Of a stretch of 64,000 nucleotides of DNA, positions 38,201-53,215 are shown piece after piece; within the stretch, counting starts at the first letter, position 1; the number at the start of each line of letters is the position of its first letter. Source of the stretch: Phytoseiulus persimilis (Eukaryota > Arthropoda > Arachnida > Mesostigmata > Phytoseiidae); the NCBI GenBank assembly GCA_037576195.1, contig CM075104.1, positions 4,346,775-4,410,774 on the forward strand, read 5' to 3'. The notes under the pieces were generated by a model. It did not search any database, was not told the origin of the DNA, and worked only from the letters and a program-made list of their open reading frames with translations. Made by a program: the position numbers and the translations under genes.

Positions 38201-40989
38201 CCCTCGAGAATCTCGGGAATCTGCATAAACAGCAGAGTTATTCGGTTCCGGACCCCTTTGCCAGCATCGGCTCCTCGGGAGAATGGCGCTCGTTATGAGC
38301 CTTCCCCGGAACTATGTTCAATCCTCATTCGGATCATTCGATTCGTTGAGTTGTTCCGTGCAAACTGGCGCGATCGCACCCTGAGCTCTACAGTAATTTC
38401 AGATCCAGTCAATGATGGAAACGCGCAACAGCTCAGGATTCGGACAAGAATGCTGGACTTGCGATCGCCTTGGGTTCATTGGAGATTTATATTGCCATGA
38501 GTTCGTGAGTAGTGGATCTCGTGATGTATCGAATTCGCTGAATTTGAGTGGCCTCGAGCGAACATCGTGATATCGAGATCGACTTGTCTGAATCCGACGA
38601 CCTGGTTTGCCTGGAATCCATTTGATTGACGAATTTAGTTTTCGAGTGTGAAGGGAGCACTGAATCTCGAATGGATCACCGCTTGGCGACGGAGGACGAT
38701 GGGTGTCGAGGGCGAAGGTTGCTCACGGCGTCACCACTTGTTCTGCGACCGCTCGGTCTGGTCAGATTCGGAATCAAATGTATCGGGGCCGGAGTATATC
38801 AGTTCGCCGCCTACCGGATTCGCCCTTCAGTTCGCACCGACAAATATCAGTGGTCAAATGACCGTCTGCCGGCTGGCTCGCAGATGGGGTCAACTGCGGA
38901 GGAGCTTCGCCTTATCGGCTGGTTCTGTTCTGACTCCGAAGAACCGGTCTTCCTCCGGTCGAAGCCTTCCATTGTTGTCGTTGTGATCTCATCATAATCA
39001 TCGAGTGTGTCTCGTGTGAGTGGGGAGCTTGGGCGATAAGAACGAAGTCCAAACATGGCTGACTCCAGTATCGCCGCCATCAGCCCGCGAAAGAGCCCCT
39101 GGAGGTGTAGTCTGACATTTGCGTGCAAAAAGCGCTAACTCGATCGGACACCTGCCGCGGCGCTTCAACCATGGGCCGATATCGTGCCGATAGATCGCCC
39201 GGACATTTCATTGGTCCAAACATATGTCAGAGTTGAATTGCACAGCCGGAGACATTCGATCCGGAGCCATATTTCCCCCAGGAGAAACAGTCCTGCGGAT
39301 CAGTGTTTCAGAGAACGGTCTGTTCAAAATGTTGCGCGCCTCTTCTGGACTGTCGAGAGGGTCTCTTGGGAGCAGGAGTGTCCCACAGAAATCCCGCCTG
39401 AGTACACGATGAACAATTGCCCTTCCGACAGTGTTGATCGAGACTTCTACCTCGTTATGGCGATCGGCGTGCCCACGGGAATTCCAGCAGTCAAGCAAGG
39501 GGCGGAACGTCTCCTGAGAACCGGACTTTTCCCGGATTCCCATAAAAATCGAAAAGACCGGACGCTCATGGAGATACACGGTGAAGTTGGACCTCTGATG
39601 AATTTCAAACGCGTGGAATGAGAGACGGGTCGCGGATGATCAGAACAGGGGTCCTGTGGAGTGGCGCAGAGCCGTTTCCTCCTCATGGAGGAGAAGAAAA
39701 GGGGTGCACGTCAACTTGGTCACATTCTCAAGCGAGCCATGGCGTCATCTAGGCGACAGGGGCGATAGGGACTGACCTAACCCCACTAGATCCCCCGCGC
39801 TGCTTAGAGTGGGCTTACTGCCGATCCGCTCGACAGGTGACATTGTGGCCCGAATGACGCGCTCCACCAAAACCGTCCATCGAGTCAATGCATTCGACTC
39901 GAAGACGCGCAAAGCCGCGACTGGAAGGATCTGTCGGAAACTTGCCGCTGTGACTCGGAATTGCTTCAGGCCAAGACTTCTCGAGTTTCGGTACAACCTG
40001 ACGGTACAATCTGGTTGAGCTCCTCAGCAAGGCGGTGAAAAACTCCAAGAAGCAGGCTCTCGCCTTAATCTAGCTCCACAGGCAAAAACGCCCGGTCTAC
40101 CGACCGCAGGGGGGAAACCTCTCAAGAAATGAACGTTCTCCACCGTTGGGCGCCCTCCACTTAGAAGAATCCTTCGAGAAGTCCGATATTTGAGAAATCA
40201 TGCGTTGTATTTGAATTTCCATTGAGCTGGATCCACGCGCGGCTGCAGATGTCTTCTCCGGAATATGGAAATGGTTGCGCTTGGGTGAGTCGAGTCGAGC
40301 CAGTCGAATTAGGGATCCAATCATTCCTCGGGATTTCTTCATTCCAAGGCCTCCACGGCATCGGGAGAGCATGTTTCACATGATTGTTGATCTCTCGGGA
40401 TTCAGGGGGGAGCGCCCCGTGAATTGGAGCCTCAGCCCAAGCTGGTTGCGTTGAAAATCTAAGCTTCCAGTTCAACTTATGCTGAGCATTCTCATAGATG
40501 GTATAACCGGAAATTCAACGGCGTTTTCAGTGGCAGCATCCCTCGCGGGTCGCAAAGATGATGCGCAATATTTCAGAACATTCTTCCGATTTTCCACAAA
40601 CCTCTTGGATTGAAGCTTTTCCTCCATTTCGCGATCTCAATGACCGTTCTCAATGCTTCGCTGGGATCTTTGGCGCGTCGCAGAATTCTCACCAGATAGA
40701 AGTCTTCTGAGACCGGGATCAAGTCTTGAGCAGTGACGGCACCTGGAACGATCCATGTCAAACGCTCAACAGCTCACCTGATTCCCAGATTTTCCGTCAC
40801 CAATGGTTTCAAGAAACAGAATGCTCTTCCCTTTGAAAGTGGAGTGCATTTTCGGGAGGGAATTATGGACTCACCGTCACCTCCGGATGTCGAATCGAGA
40901 TAACTCCGGAGTGTACCTCTGAAATCTTCCAAGAGCTCCTTTGGCACTACCGGACGTGAAATCGTTCTGATTTTCTTGTGGCCATCCAT
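32203..40989 (-). CDS. CRAL-TRIO (Sec14-like) lipid-binding protein, MOSPD2-like, seven exons
   Basis: The protein is predicted to bind or transfer a hydrophobic ligand in the cytosol or at membranes. Exons (minus strand, in order): 40875-40989, 40602-40742, 33137-33301, 32882-33039, 32646-32745, 32403-32527, 32203-32286. Phases match at every junction and the total is 888 bp, 295 residues. Exon 1 starts MDGHKKIR; exon 2 is CRAL_TRIO_N (EDFYLVRILRRAKDPSEALR, KWRKSF); exons 4-6 give the lipid-binding fold: YFIYFVEYAAVNL, NITVLLDC, MIDAFKTHYVDVLDYVLVFD, LPVVLNACWKTLRRMIP, ILKYISQDNVPSCMGGT. The order and spacing fit the CRAL-TRIO part of MOSPD2; no MSP domain was found. Strong splice sites: exon 1 donor, exon 4-7 acceptors, exon 4 and 6 donors. 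Weak: exon 2 donor (gtttgt), exon 3 ends, exon 5 donor. The link of exons 1-2 to exon 3 over 7.3 kb and the last exon are least certain; exons 1-2 could be a separate paralogue. Confidence 0.65.
35259..35640 (-). mobile_element. Tc1/mariner transposase fragment
   Basis: The minus strand encodes LQDNYPKKISKLLKNWLERQ followed by NIDVSKWPFQSSVPSPIKHL, matching Tc1 QQDNDPKHTSK..K.WL....I.VL.WPSQSPDLNPIEHLW. Upstream bits resemble PTVKHGGGSVMVWG. The second catalytic Asp is kept (QDN); the LNPIE segment has become PSPIK, so the last acidic residue is lost, and the upstream part is split among frames. It is a dead copy of the C-terminal half, on the same strand as the host gene. No terminal inverted repeats were found. 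Confidence 0.75.
36436..36513. repeat. 16-bp tandem repeat array (about 5 units)
   Basis: Unit close to CGCTATCTGAGGAGTT, repeated with a 16-bp period at 36436, 36452, 36468, 36484 and 36500; one more half unit lies near 36543. The core ATCTGA also occurs in the 15-bp repeat at 61628-62468. Confidence 0.8.
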
Positions 40990-43900
40990 GTCGAGCGAAC
41001 AGCGCTTACTTCAGTCGAATCGTCAGAAGCGTCTGAGCGAGTCGTCGTGGAAAGACTCACTGAGCGAAACCATATCCACTTCGACGATCACCGCCGTTAG
41101 CTGGTTCGAACGCTAGTCCCCGCGAATCCGAATAAACTGAAGTCCGGGGCTACATATTCTCTGTGGGGCATGAGTTCTGACATGAATTGCCGGCTCCGCG
41201 AACAAATTTCACTTCCATGAAAGTGTAATCCATGACGCATGGGGAGGCGAAGACCGGGGTTTGGAAGTTGCGGAATCCTCCGAGTTCTCCCCTCCCTCCT
41301 CGAGATCATTCGATGTCCTCATTCAATGCAGGACTATGGCTGTCTCTCACGATCTCAACAGCACTCCCTCGCTTCCAGCTGAGCGATGCCCGGAATGAGA
41401 ACGGAATCACAAACAGATCGTTGCAATAAGAATCCATGAGCTTCCGGATTCCGGGTTCGAATCTGGAGCTTCTTTCCGCGTTCATTAAGCCATGCGCTCC
41501 ACTGATCCAAGTCCCACCATCGATGGGAACACAAACCGCCTCCAAGCGGGCTGAGTCCGCCTGGTTACGAATAAGAATCGATACGAACAACATATGGCTG
41601 CAGCATTGCGTCTGAAGAGGACCATGTATCACCTGGGGAAAGATGTCTGCACCAATTCTAGAGGAGACCAGCCCGACACATTTCGCGTCGTTCTGTATAC
41701 ACTACAGTGCGCTCCTCATCTTTTGGAGGCGTAATGCCTGTGGACCCTAGGTGGGCGCAGCATGGGAGGCGATCGACTCCGCCACCGACTCCATCGAGAA
41801 CTCAGTTCTGATATCCGAGGTCGGTCCCGGACTTCCGATCTATTTACTCTTCGCGAACTAAGTTTCACCATACAATATTTTCTTGGCAGAAACGCAGAGG
41901 CATCCGCGGCTCGTGCCATCAAATCTCTTAGATTTCGGCGGGGAATCGATCGATGAGACACGTCTCGATTCAAGAAGCCAGCCTCGTTTCTGCAAAAGCC
42001 GTCTCAGAGAGTTGAGCGTTCCTCGACGACGCGCAACAGAGCCATGCCTTTCCTTGGTACTTCCCAGCACGAATCAAGAAATTCAGCATGAAAAACTGGG
42101 CATGCATTCAGCACAAAGTCGACCCTGATCGCAGACTCGCAACTCGTTTCCGAGGGTCGATATTTGGCTGGAAAGGCTGATTCTCAACTCAGTTCTCATT
42201 CGAAGAACTTCATCCTTCTGTTCGAGGTCACGAGGGTCGCATTTAAATGAGAGTCCAATCACTCTCACCAATCAATATTCTTCCGACAGAAGAGACTTGC
42301 GGGAGGGTTTGATAAATTGTGCAAAAAAATTGTTCTGCTGTACGGGAACCCTAACTAAATCTCAAGAGGACTCCGAATCGCCCTGAACTACGCCCGGAAT
42401 CGCTGATCGTTCCGCTATCCCAGGGAAAGATTCCTCACACTACAAACTCATGACCCACCTGTTTCATTTAATAAGTAATAATCATCGACTCGAATGGATG
42501 ATCGGAGAGATTCTTTTGACCTTTGTGGCTCCAAGACAAGGCTTGATGCAGATTTTATCACTGGATATCATCGGGGTCGAGTCCTGTTTGCCCGTCGTCT
42601 CGAGTCGTGAGGAAATTCACAACGCGGAAGGATTGGATCCCGGTCGACTTTGAAACTCTTCGGAAGCTCGAATTCTGCGCCACAAAGAATGTCCCGTATC
42701 GATAACAACCGACGCTGGTGGAGGGCGATGGGGACATTTTCTGTTGCGGAAAGAGTGGAGACCGACCGTATCATGGAATCGTTCAACTCGAATCGAATCT
42801 CTCCCTGAGTCCCATTGAAGATTGTTCATTTGGCCGGGTTCTCGCGAAGAGATCCTCAGTGGCTCTGTCGTGCTCGAAGTTTGTTCCCTCTCAAGCGGCA
42901 GACGCAGCTTCTTGCGTCGATGAAACTTCGATACATTTTTTCCTCAAGATCTGCCAGAGGCTTGGGAGCGCGAAGAACGGTCGGAACGCTCAACTGGGAA
43001 TCTGGTCCTCGGCACGAAGTTCGAACGCAGAATGTCTGTGTCGTTTTGAGCCGCTTCTCGGATTTCCGGGATGTTACGCCGAGCGCTCCACATTTGCTGG
43101 CAACGAAATAAACATCCATGAACGTGGAGTTGAATAGAATACTCGAACGCTTTCTTTCCCTCGAATGCCCTCCGGAGCCATCGCGCTGATTGTATATTTA
43201 GTCGGAGCCTGTGACCGACAGCCGCCCGCTCCGGGACAGCGGAATCCGGTGAACTTCGCATGATGAATATCGCCTGAGGACCGATGCTTGCTGTCGCGCT
43301 CGGTTGCGTTGCCTATCCACCTGTCTCAGACAGACATTGGGAACAGGTGTAGTCGGAGCCATCAGCACTCAATGAGACACGAGTGAACTTCTGGGTCCTC
43401 CAACCGTCTAATGCGGCGGACTGAGACTGAAAATGATAACCCATGACGTTGCCCGGAACGACGTCCGAATGGGTGAGCTGACCAAATCGAAGCAACCCGC
43501 TGACATCTTCCGAGGTTTCCGAGTGGTGGATAGCTTTGACTGGTTCCACCGGGAGCGATCCGTTTTACTTATCGAGTCTTCATGTCAGAAGGCTATACGA
43601 TACGCTGACGGCAGCTCAGTCATACGAATTCTTGCTCGGATTCGTGAAATCTATTTTTCGAAAACGAGCGCTCTTGTTGAGCATTTGCGGAAGACTGGTC
43701 TATTGACTGTGTCGCAAGATTCCGGGATCTGACCCAGCGGCAGACCGATCGGAAAGAGCCCGGAGGGGTTCACTGACGGAGGTCTTGGGTCGAATGTGTC
43801 ACTCACTCTGCTGTACAAGTTCGTGGAGCGCTCATGGGAAATCCAGATTTGAGTACACAGAGGGGGCGCTGATCTGGAATCCAGGATACAGGTTGTGTTT

Positions 43901-46900
43901 CATCTCCGACAATGCTTCCGAATCGAATCGGAGCACTCAGTCTGACAGCATATGTGCCCCTGTTCGGCATTTGGGGAGTCCCGGAGGACAGAACCGAGTA
44001 TTCAACATTTTAGATAGACGAATCCGTCAAGGTCGGATTATGTCATCTACCGAAATATGTCAGGTGCTTCGGAGAGGGCATTTCAACCTGGAGCGGAAGC
44101 GCCTCTCTCAAACTGGAAGTTGAATTCTTAGAAACGTGGAGTTTTCCGCTCTTCCGTTGGGTTTCGGACTCTGCAGCGAGAAATCCAACAATTCCCTAAC
44201 CGAGCTCCAGCGATCCGCAAATCCCGGAGTCGCGACAAGACTCACAAAAAGCTGATTGATCGAGTGACTGACAGAACCTCAAGAATGAAGTGAGCCATGT
44301 TGGTGAGCTGAGCCGTTGGCCAAGCGGTCAAAACTTGAGACTATTTTCGCTCTGATCTTGAACTTGCTAATGAGCCCCACGGAGAACTGTGTCTCAAATA
44401 TGCACGATCCATCCTACGAAGGACGATTGAAAACCGGAAACATGGCATTCCATGAGGAATGGAATCAATAATATCCAAGCCAAGGCGTAGTGCGACGCGT
44501 TTGCTGAAGCCCACGTTCCATTGAAAACTTTCGGACTCCGAAGCGGCCGCAACCACCGCGACCGACTCCCGGCCAAAGCTATGAGCATTCACGGATGGGA
44601 TCGTTCTTCCGAAGGGCGTTGAAGTCATGGTTGATTGCCATTGATTTCGCTTCCAAATCAGACAATTCAGACCCATTCGTTTGGTTCAGTCACTCTGCAG
44701 ACTTTTGCGAGCATTCGAAGCAGATTGTGGTTCGGCGCTCAGTCTTGAGAGTTGTTCTCAACCAACGATGCTCGTTTGACCGCGAACATGTCTGAGATCT
44801 CAGCGCGGCTCCGGATGCCACACTTGCGCATGCGTTCTTTCTTGGAATCGCGCACGAGCATCTTTGAATCTCATCGATAACGGACCCGAGGAGGTTCAAA
44901 ATAAGATGCTGGTTGAAACGCGATGGGAAACAGCAGCTCCACGTACAATTGTCGCTTGAGCTTCTGCCATGTGGTAACTTTGGCCTTAAATAGCCAGGGC
45001 GATCTAGCTAGTTGATATCTTTGGGTGAGATGAGTTTGAATTTTTCGAGCTCTTGAAATCGATATTGTTGCCAGTGATTTTCGTTTGTGTCTTCCACAGG
45101 CTGAGCAGCTGGGTGGAAAGAGCAGAGTTGCCGGTCTCGGTGTTGCACATACACCAGCCCTCTAGCAAGGTGGACTCCAGAATACTTCGAGAGAACCCGA
45201 CATCGACTTGCAATGTTATCGCTTCGCTGTCGCGGCCTTGTTGTTGGCCCGATATCTCTTGCGAACCGAGTAACGAACGAGATGTCGCGCAGTTCTTTGT
45301 CTGCGATCTCCAAGCCAACTCCTTCTCCATTGGATTCCGATAAAGGAATAAGAGCGTCCGCTCTTCAGGAACGAGGACGGCAAGGTGCGATTGTCAGCGA
45401 AGCTTATTTCGGCCTTTCGACCCTCCAGGCCAATATACTCCGTCTGTCGCTATCAACACGGCAACCATACGAACATTTTGTAAGAGAGAGTCAATGACAT
45501 GTATAGAAATGGAATGAAATGTCATCGGAAAAAGCTCGCCTACTTAGAAAGTCAACAGGGGGGTCTATCACCAATCGAGGGTCACAGACAACGATTGCTT
45601 CTGCTCCGGTGCTTCTCAAACTGTCAATCGACGATGCTTTCAAGGAGGACTCGGGTCGACTTCTCTATTTTGACCTACCTTGAATCTCCTACCCGGGCTC
45701 CTCCCAAGTACTTGCGTCGACATCTCATGATTCTACGGATGAATATTCATCACACATCGGGACTTGCATGCTAGCCGAACACACGAGTTCGGCGTTGGGG
45801 AAGCGCATTCCCGGGGTCCGGGAAGTTTTGAGGTTTGCGAATCTTTCGCTCCACTCGTCTCGCTGAGGTAAGAAGTATGTGGGAGTGATTCTTTGCCGGC
45901 CAAAGCAAACAACTAAGCGATAGCGTCGGAGATCTCTGCACACCTATACTACATGATTGTGTTCCTGGAACGTCGAACGCCATGCTGCATCAATGTGAAG
46001 AACTGCGGAGTCAACATATTGCCTCGAAGCCATATGTTGATCAGTTTCCGGTTTTCAAGATCAGGCCTGCGCAACGATTGGGACTAGATAATCTTATCAA
46101 CTCATTCTCAAAACTGGCGTGGGATCTCTCAGGTTTGGAATGTCTCCCTCTTTCCGTATCTCGGAGCAGCCCAAGCGCATGGGTCTGCCTGAGGATTCGC
46201 CCTAAGGTGAAGCAGGGATGATAGCATCTCATGTCGTGGCTGAGTAGTCGGTCGTATTGCTAGGGGATCGCACTTCTCTGTGCGGGAAGGAGGTGTCCTT
46301 TGAAATTTGCATCCATTATTGGTGTTTCACTTTCGATCGCTCTGAGTCATGACAGCGTCGCTCCTGGGAGCGCGATGACTTCGTTCTCATCTCGCTCAGC
46401 TGTTCCGCTATCAAGGGGAGTGCATAGTACAGGGGAGGGTGGCAATCGTTCGTCGGGAGCTTCCGAGCCCAGTTTTGTTTTGGCCGTAGCTCTGTGAATT
46501 CCTGGATCGATAGAGGAGTGACCTCGTTGGAGGGGATATGATGAAGATCGCAGCTAGGTGTCACCCAGAGAAATGGCAAACGTTAGTTTCAGGAATTTCT
46601 TCGGTGTTGGGCTTTCAGGGAGGAAAAATGATTGAGAGTAATATCCAGCGAGAATGAAAAGTCGTCAAATCGACCCGAGAACTCAGTATTCGGATAATTC
46701 GGCCATTTCCGAGTGATTCTGATCCGAGGAGATGTTTCCGATTCTCCCTCGTTGAGGAGTCACGATAAAACGCGAGGAAAACATGATTGCCCTGGTGGCA
46801 GGGCTCTGAGAAGATGGATGGATGTGATCGCTCGCCTTTTTTCGAGGTGGCAAGATAACTCCGATTTTTTCGCTCGTGATCGGCCGTATTCTGGGCGTCG

Positions 46901-47698
46901 AACGCGTCCCCGGCGAGTCCGATCCCATAAGATTCGACGTACCTGATTACCAGATAACTTTCATGAAGACCTCTGAGAAAGAATTGGATCATTCCCGAAA
47001 CATCCTGACCGCAATTATCATCATGCCTTCATCATTTCGTTTCAGAGAAAATTCCGAGAATTGACAAAGCTACGGCCGACGAAATTCCCGACTTAGAATG
47101 CAACCCTGTATTCGCTCGAGGTGGTCTCGAGACTAGAAACGATAGGGCGGCAACTATGGACTCAGGCTCCCCTTTACGATATGAGAGCTTCTAGAAATCC
47201 GGAATCGTCATGAAAGGCGAATCCTTCGTCTTTTTGGGAGGGCTCATACGCGAGAATCAAACGACGTCAACAGCTCCATACCTGACCGCCGGCTCTTGCT
47301 AAGCGCGACCTTGCCGAGATCCGTTCTGACCGCGGTTCTGACCCCATCATCGGAAATGTTGGACGGATCCCTACGAACAGTTTTCATGAGACATTCCCTC
47401 AATCGACCTGAATCATGCCCCAGCAGTTGAGACAGAATCCAAACTCGAGAGCAGCTCATGAGCTAGACTAACACCGTTAATTTCCAGGTATTAGATAGAT
47501 AGCTCCTTCTTGCGCGGGCCGCGGGAACGAAGCGCATTCAGTGATCAGGACACTCTTAGAAATGATAGCGTACCTGATCGGTAAAATGAGTTCCCCAGAA
47601 ACATTAGTCGAAGACGATCCAATCTAGCCGGACGAATGGTTCAGGACGGAAAGGAAAACAAGGAAGTCTTTCGATGGATAATCCTACTATTTTACACA
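40990..47698. other. No gene recognised between the CRAL-TRIO and PP2A genes
   Basis: The 5' UTR/promoter of the CRAL-TRIO gene should start just right of 40989, but no core motif stands out. Protein-like minus frames at 41340-41632, 42083-42271 and 45008-45313 were not identified. No transposon or RNA gene was recognised. Confidence 0.35.
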
Positions 47699-48918
47699 TT
47701 TATTCGTTACCATATTTGTCATCAGCGGCATCATTATTCTCGTCGATCTCTTTGTCGTCATCACCAAAAAGAATTTGTTGGTTGGTATATTTTTGTATAA
47801 ATAAAAGAAAAGGACAATTTCTGATTCCATTGATTTCCAGCCTGATTCATTCTTCTTTACACCATCGCTCCCGGCTACGCACGCTGACGATTTTGTCGTG
47901 ATTTCCACAAAAAGAACCTCTCGCCGCTTGTCCGGTTTCGTCAACGGACCAATCCGTAACCCTAGCAGGTCAGTTAACGAACTGAACGAAGGAGAACTGA
48001 CCTGCTGGGCGGTGAACCGGACAATCCATAGACGACTCCTGTCCTTTTCCGTCCTCTCCGATTATTCTCGCCTTCTTTCCAACTTCTTCAGTACTCGAGC
48101 CTTCGTTTCTCTTGTTTGGTATTGGACTCTCAGAAATCCTCCTCGTAGAGATGTATCTTGTGTTGATGCCATTGTTGTTGTGTAGCTGTGGTAGGTTCGA
48201 GGTACGCGGAGTCCCGACTGCAGGCACCGAGCAGCCGCCTTCGGACAGCGCTCCCAGTTTGGTCATCTCTAGCAACGAAATGAGAAACCCGACAATGCTG
48301 TGGTGACGACTTCCCCGTTTGCGCAGGACTTTACTCTTTGCTTGCATCTCCTTTTTTTTCTATATAACGACAAGACTTCACATATCTCGGTCTCATTTGA
48401 CGCTATATACATTACAATAGGATTGGTTGCAGGTTCAGAGTCCTGCACCGACACCAGCTCGCCTAGCAACACGAGAGCCTCCCCGATACGACCCTCCCGA
48501 ACCAGCTCACTTTCATATTCCCTCCCCCCCTTGTTCCACACCCGAACTTCCCTCAGCTTGCGAAAACCCTAGTTCGAAAAAGTCTCCTCTAAATTCTAGC
48601 TCGTATGACGATTCCGTGAGGTGTGTCTGTGATGATGTGGCAGGAAAAAAATTGTCATTTGCAGATGAACGGCAGACAGACAGACGGACAGACAGATGTG
48701 TAATCGATCTGCAAAACGCCACGGTGTGATGATATCCCTCATAAAGTTGTTTCTTCTTCTCTCTTCTCCGTTTCATCCTCTCCGCCATCTTTGTCCGCTG
48801 CTCGGCTTTTTGACTAAGTCTTCGCTGTTTTGTTTCTCCGTTTCATTTGTCGTTCAGCTTTTGGTGGAGTTGTTGTGAGAACGTAAAGGGCTTCAGAACA
48901 AGAGGCCGTCGAAACAAA
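47699..48918 (-). other. mts: Probable 3' UTR of PP2A-C
   Basis: Downstream of the PP2A stop the minus strand becomes richer in A/T and purine tracts. The first good AATAAA on the minus strand is TTTATT at 47699-47704, giving a 3' UTR of about 1.2 kb, in line with the long 3' UTRs of PP2A-C mRNAs. A CAGA-type simple repeat lies inside it. The end point is inferred. Confidence 0.4.
48672..48697. repeat. (CAGA)n simple repeat
   Basis: GCAGACAGACAGACGGACAG and following bases form about six imperfect CAGA units inside the probable PP2A 3' UTR. Confidence 0.85.
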
Positions 48919-51914
<2,996 letters not shown>

Positions 51915-51941
51915 CGCGACGAGCTTTCAGTTTCAGTAGGT

Positions 51942-51960
51942 TGGCTGGCTGGCTGGCAGG
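51942..51960. repeat. (TGGC)n simple repeat in the PP2A 5' leader
   Basis: Four to five TGGC units lie 28-46 bp upstream of the PP2A start codon, so they are probably in its 5' UTR (CCAG/GCCA on the mRNA strand). Confidence 0.75.
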
Positions 51961-52099
51961 CAGAAGACAACACCAAAGCAAGCTACACAATTTCCACCAC
52001 CGGAGAATGCAATGGCGGATGTGGTGCTACACCAACCCACGGAAGAGCCACACACCGACGCAGGGTACCACACTTCGATACCGCTAGCATCGATGGCAG

Positions 52100-53010
52100 A
52101 AGCTGAAGCTTGGGATTTCTAGCTACCGAGCTCCTTGGGGCGCGTTCCTGAGAGCGCAATAAACGGTGATTCAAGCACACGGTCCAAAAGCACGGGCGGA
52201 ACGGATCGTGTGAAAGAACTGCATGTTGGTCTAGGAGTGAAGCTGGCCGATGCTTGGCACGCGCCAGAGGGTAGAATTCAAGATGGCGCCCCGCTGACGA
52301 GTAGGAATAGGAGGTAAGAGACTCCAACTTAGATTCGACTACAGCGTAGCCCTACTTGATAGATTCCCTTTATTTTATGGACATGCGGCAATGGCGCTCA
52401 CGATCTAAGTGACTCATCCGAAGCTCGAGTCCGTCTGCTCATCCTGTCCCACCCAGATCACTACCACTTGACGTAGAAAACCGACAGATACGGATGGCAG
52501 CGACGTCGTTGATGATCTCTGCCGAGCGCGGATAAGGCGAAGGAGCGGGTCACAGGCACCACCGACGGGAAACTGACGCGGACCCCGATTTGGGCACTAC
52601 CACCAATCGCGGTACGATTTTTGATGGTCTGTGGCAAAATCGGTGTCTGCCCGGACCAATCACAGATGGAAACGAAGTATTCATTCATGTGTGCTTTGGC
52701 GTCAGCTCTCTCGCACGGAGTTGGTGCCAATTTTCTTCTTGAGTGGTGCTGAGGATTCGCCGGGTTATCCGCATGTTTGCTCATCTGCTCCGCAAGTCGG
52801 TCCCAAATTACTGAGATCTGTGCTCCGGTCGGCATCTTTTGACCAGTGTTGGGCTCGAGGCGAAGGGCGTCGAGGGCTCACGTTTCTCGCTTATCAGATC
52901 GGCGCAGGTTCTCGCATCGAATCTTGAGCGGCAACCATCACCTGCTCTGGTCTTTTCTCGCTTCGCGGCAAAATGGACGGGCATAGTGAAACTTTTGACT
53001 CGAATTAGAG
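52100..53010. other. Intergenic region between PP2A and the hAT-like end
   Basis: The PP2A transcription start should lie near its left side. I see no TATA box and no coding exon; open frames at 52461-52927 on both strands match nothing. Confidence 0.4.
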
Positions 53011-53035
53011 CAGTGGTTCTCAAGCTTCCCTAACG
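53011..53035. mobile_element. hAT-like terminal sequence
   Basis: CAGTGGTTCTCAAGCTT closely matches the terminal inverted repeat of Charlie-type hAT transposons (CAGTGGTTCTCAA...) and leads straight into ...GCATCGACCCCC, also usual in such elements. The matching inverted end was not found within 1 kb, so it is a solo or truncated end. It adjoins the 45-bp array. Confidence 0.5.
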
Positions 53036-53215
53036 CATCGACCCCCAGAGCGTCGGCTGTCGACCCCGGAATCACCTCCGTGGCCCCCAAAATAATGATG
53101 AGATCGACCCCGCAATCACCTGCGTAGCCCCGTAAATCATGGTCAGATCGACCTCGGGATCAACTCCGTGGGTCCTGAACAGTTAGGTCAGATCGGCCCC
53201 GGAAGCACTTCGGGA
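53036..53215. repeat. 45-bp tandem repeat array, copy 2 (about 4 units)
   Basis: Units beginning TCGACCCCGGAATCACCTCC, spaced 44-45 bp and ending in ATGGTCAGA, repeat three to four times. The unit is the same as in the array at 20528-20755, though more diverged. It follows a hAT-like terminus at 53011, suggesting the repeat travels inside a transposon. Confidence 0.75.

Larger units (their letters stand above)
33302..40601 (-). other. Large intron of the CRAL-TRIO gene (7.3 kb)
   Basis: It lies between the CRAL_TRIO_N exon and exon 3. It contains the Tc1-type relic (35259-35640) and the 16-bp array (36436-36513). No other coding exon could be recognised; protein-like frames at 37444-37764 on both strands remain unexplained. 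Confidence 0.45.

Noticed and set aside
41448-41470. tRNA-like B box (GGGTTCGAATC)
   Set aside because: No A box upstream and no acceptor or T-stem pairing.
41330-41490. Minus frame DLFVIPFSFRA...AVEIVRDSH resembling a CRAL_TRIO_N exon
   Set aside because: Only loose similarity to exon 2 of the neighbouring gene, no clear acceptor, and no room for the remaining exons; left as possible chance.
44310-44345. tRNA-like A box (TTGGCCAAGCGG)
   Set aside because: No B box or cloverleaf follows at the right distance.
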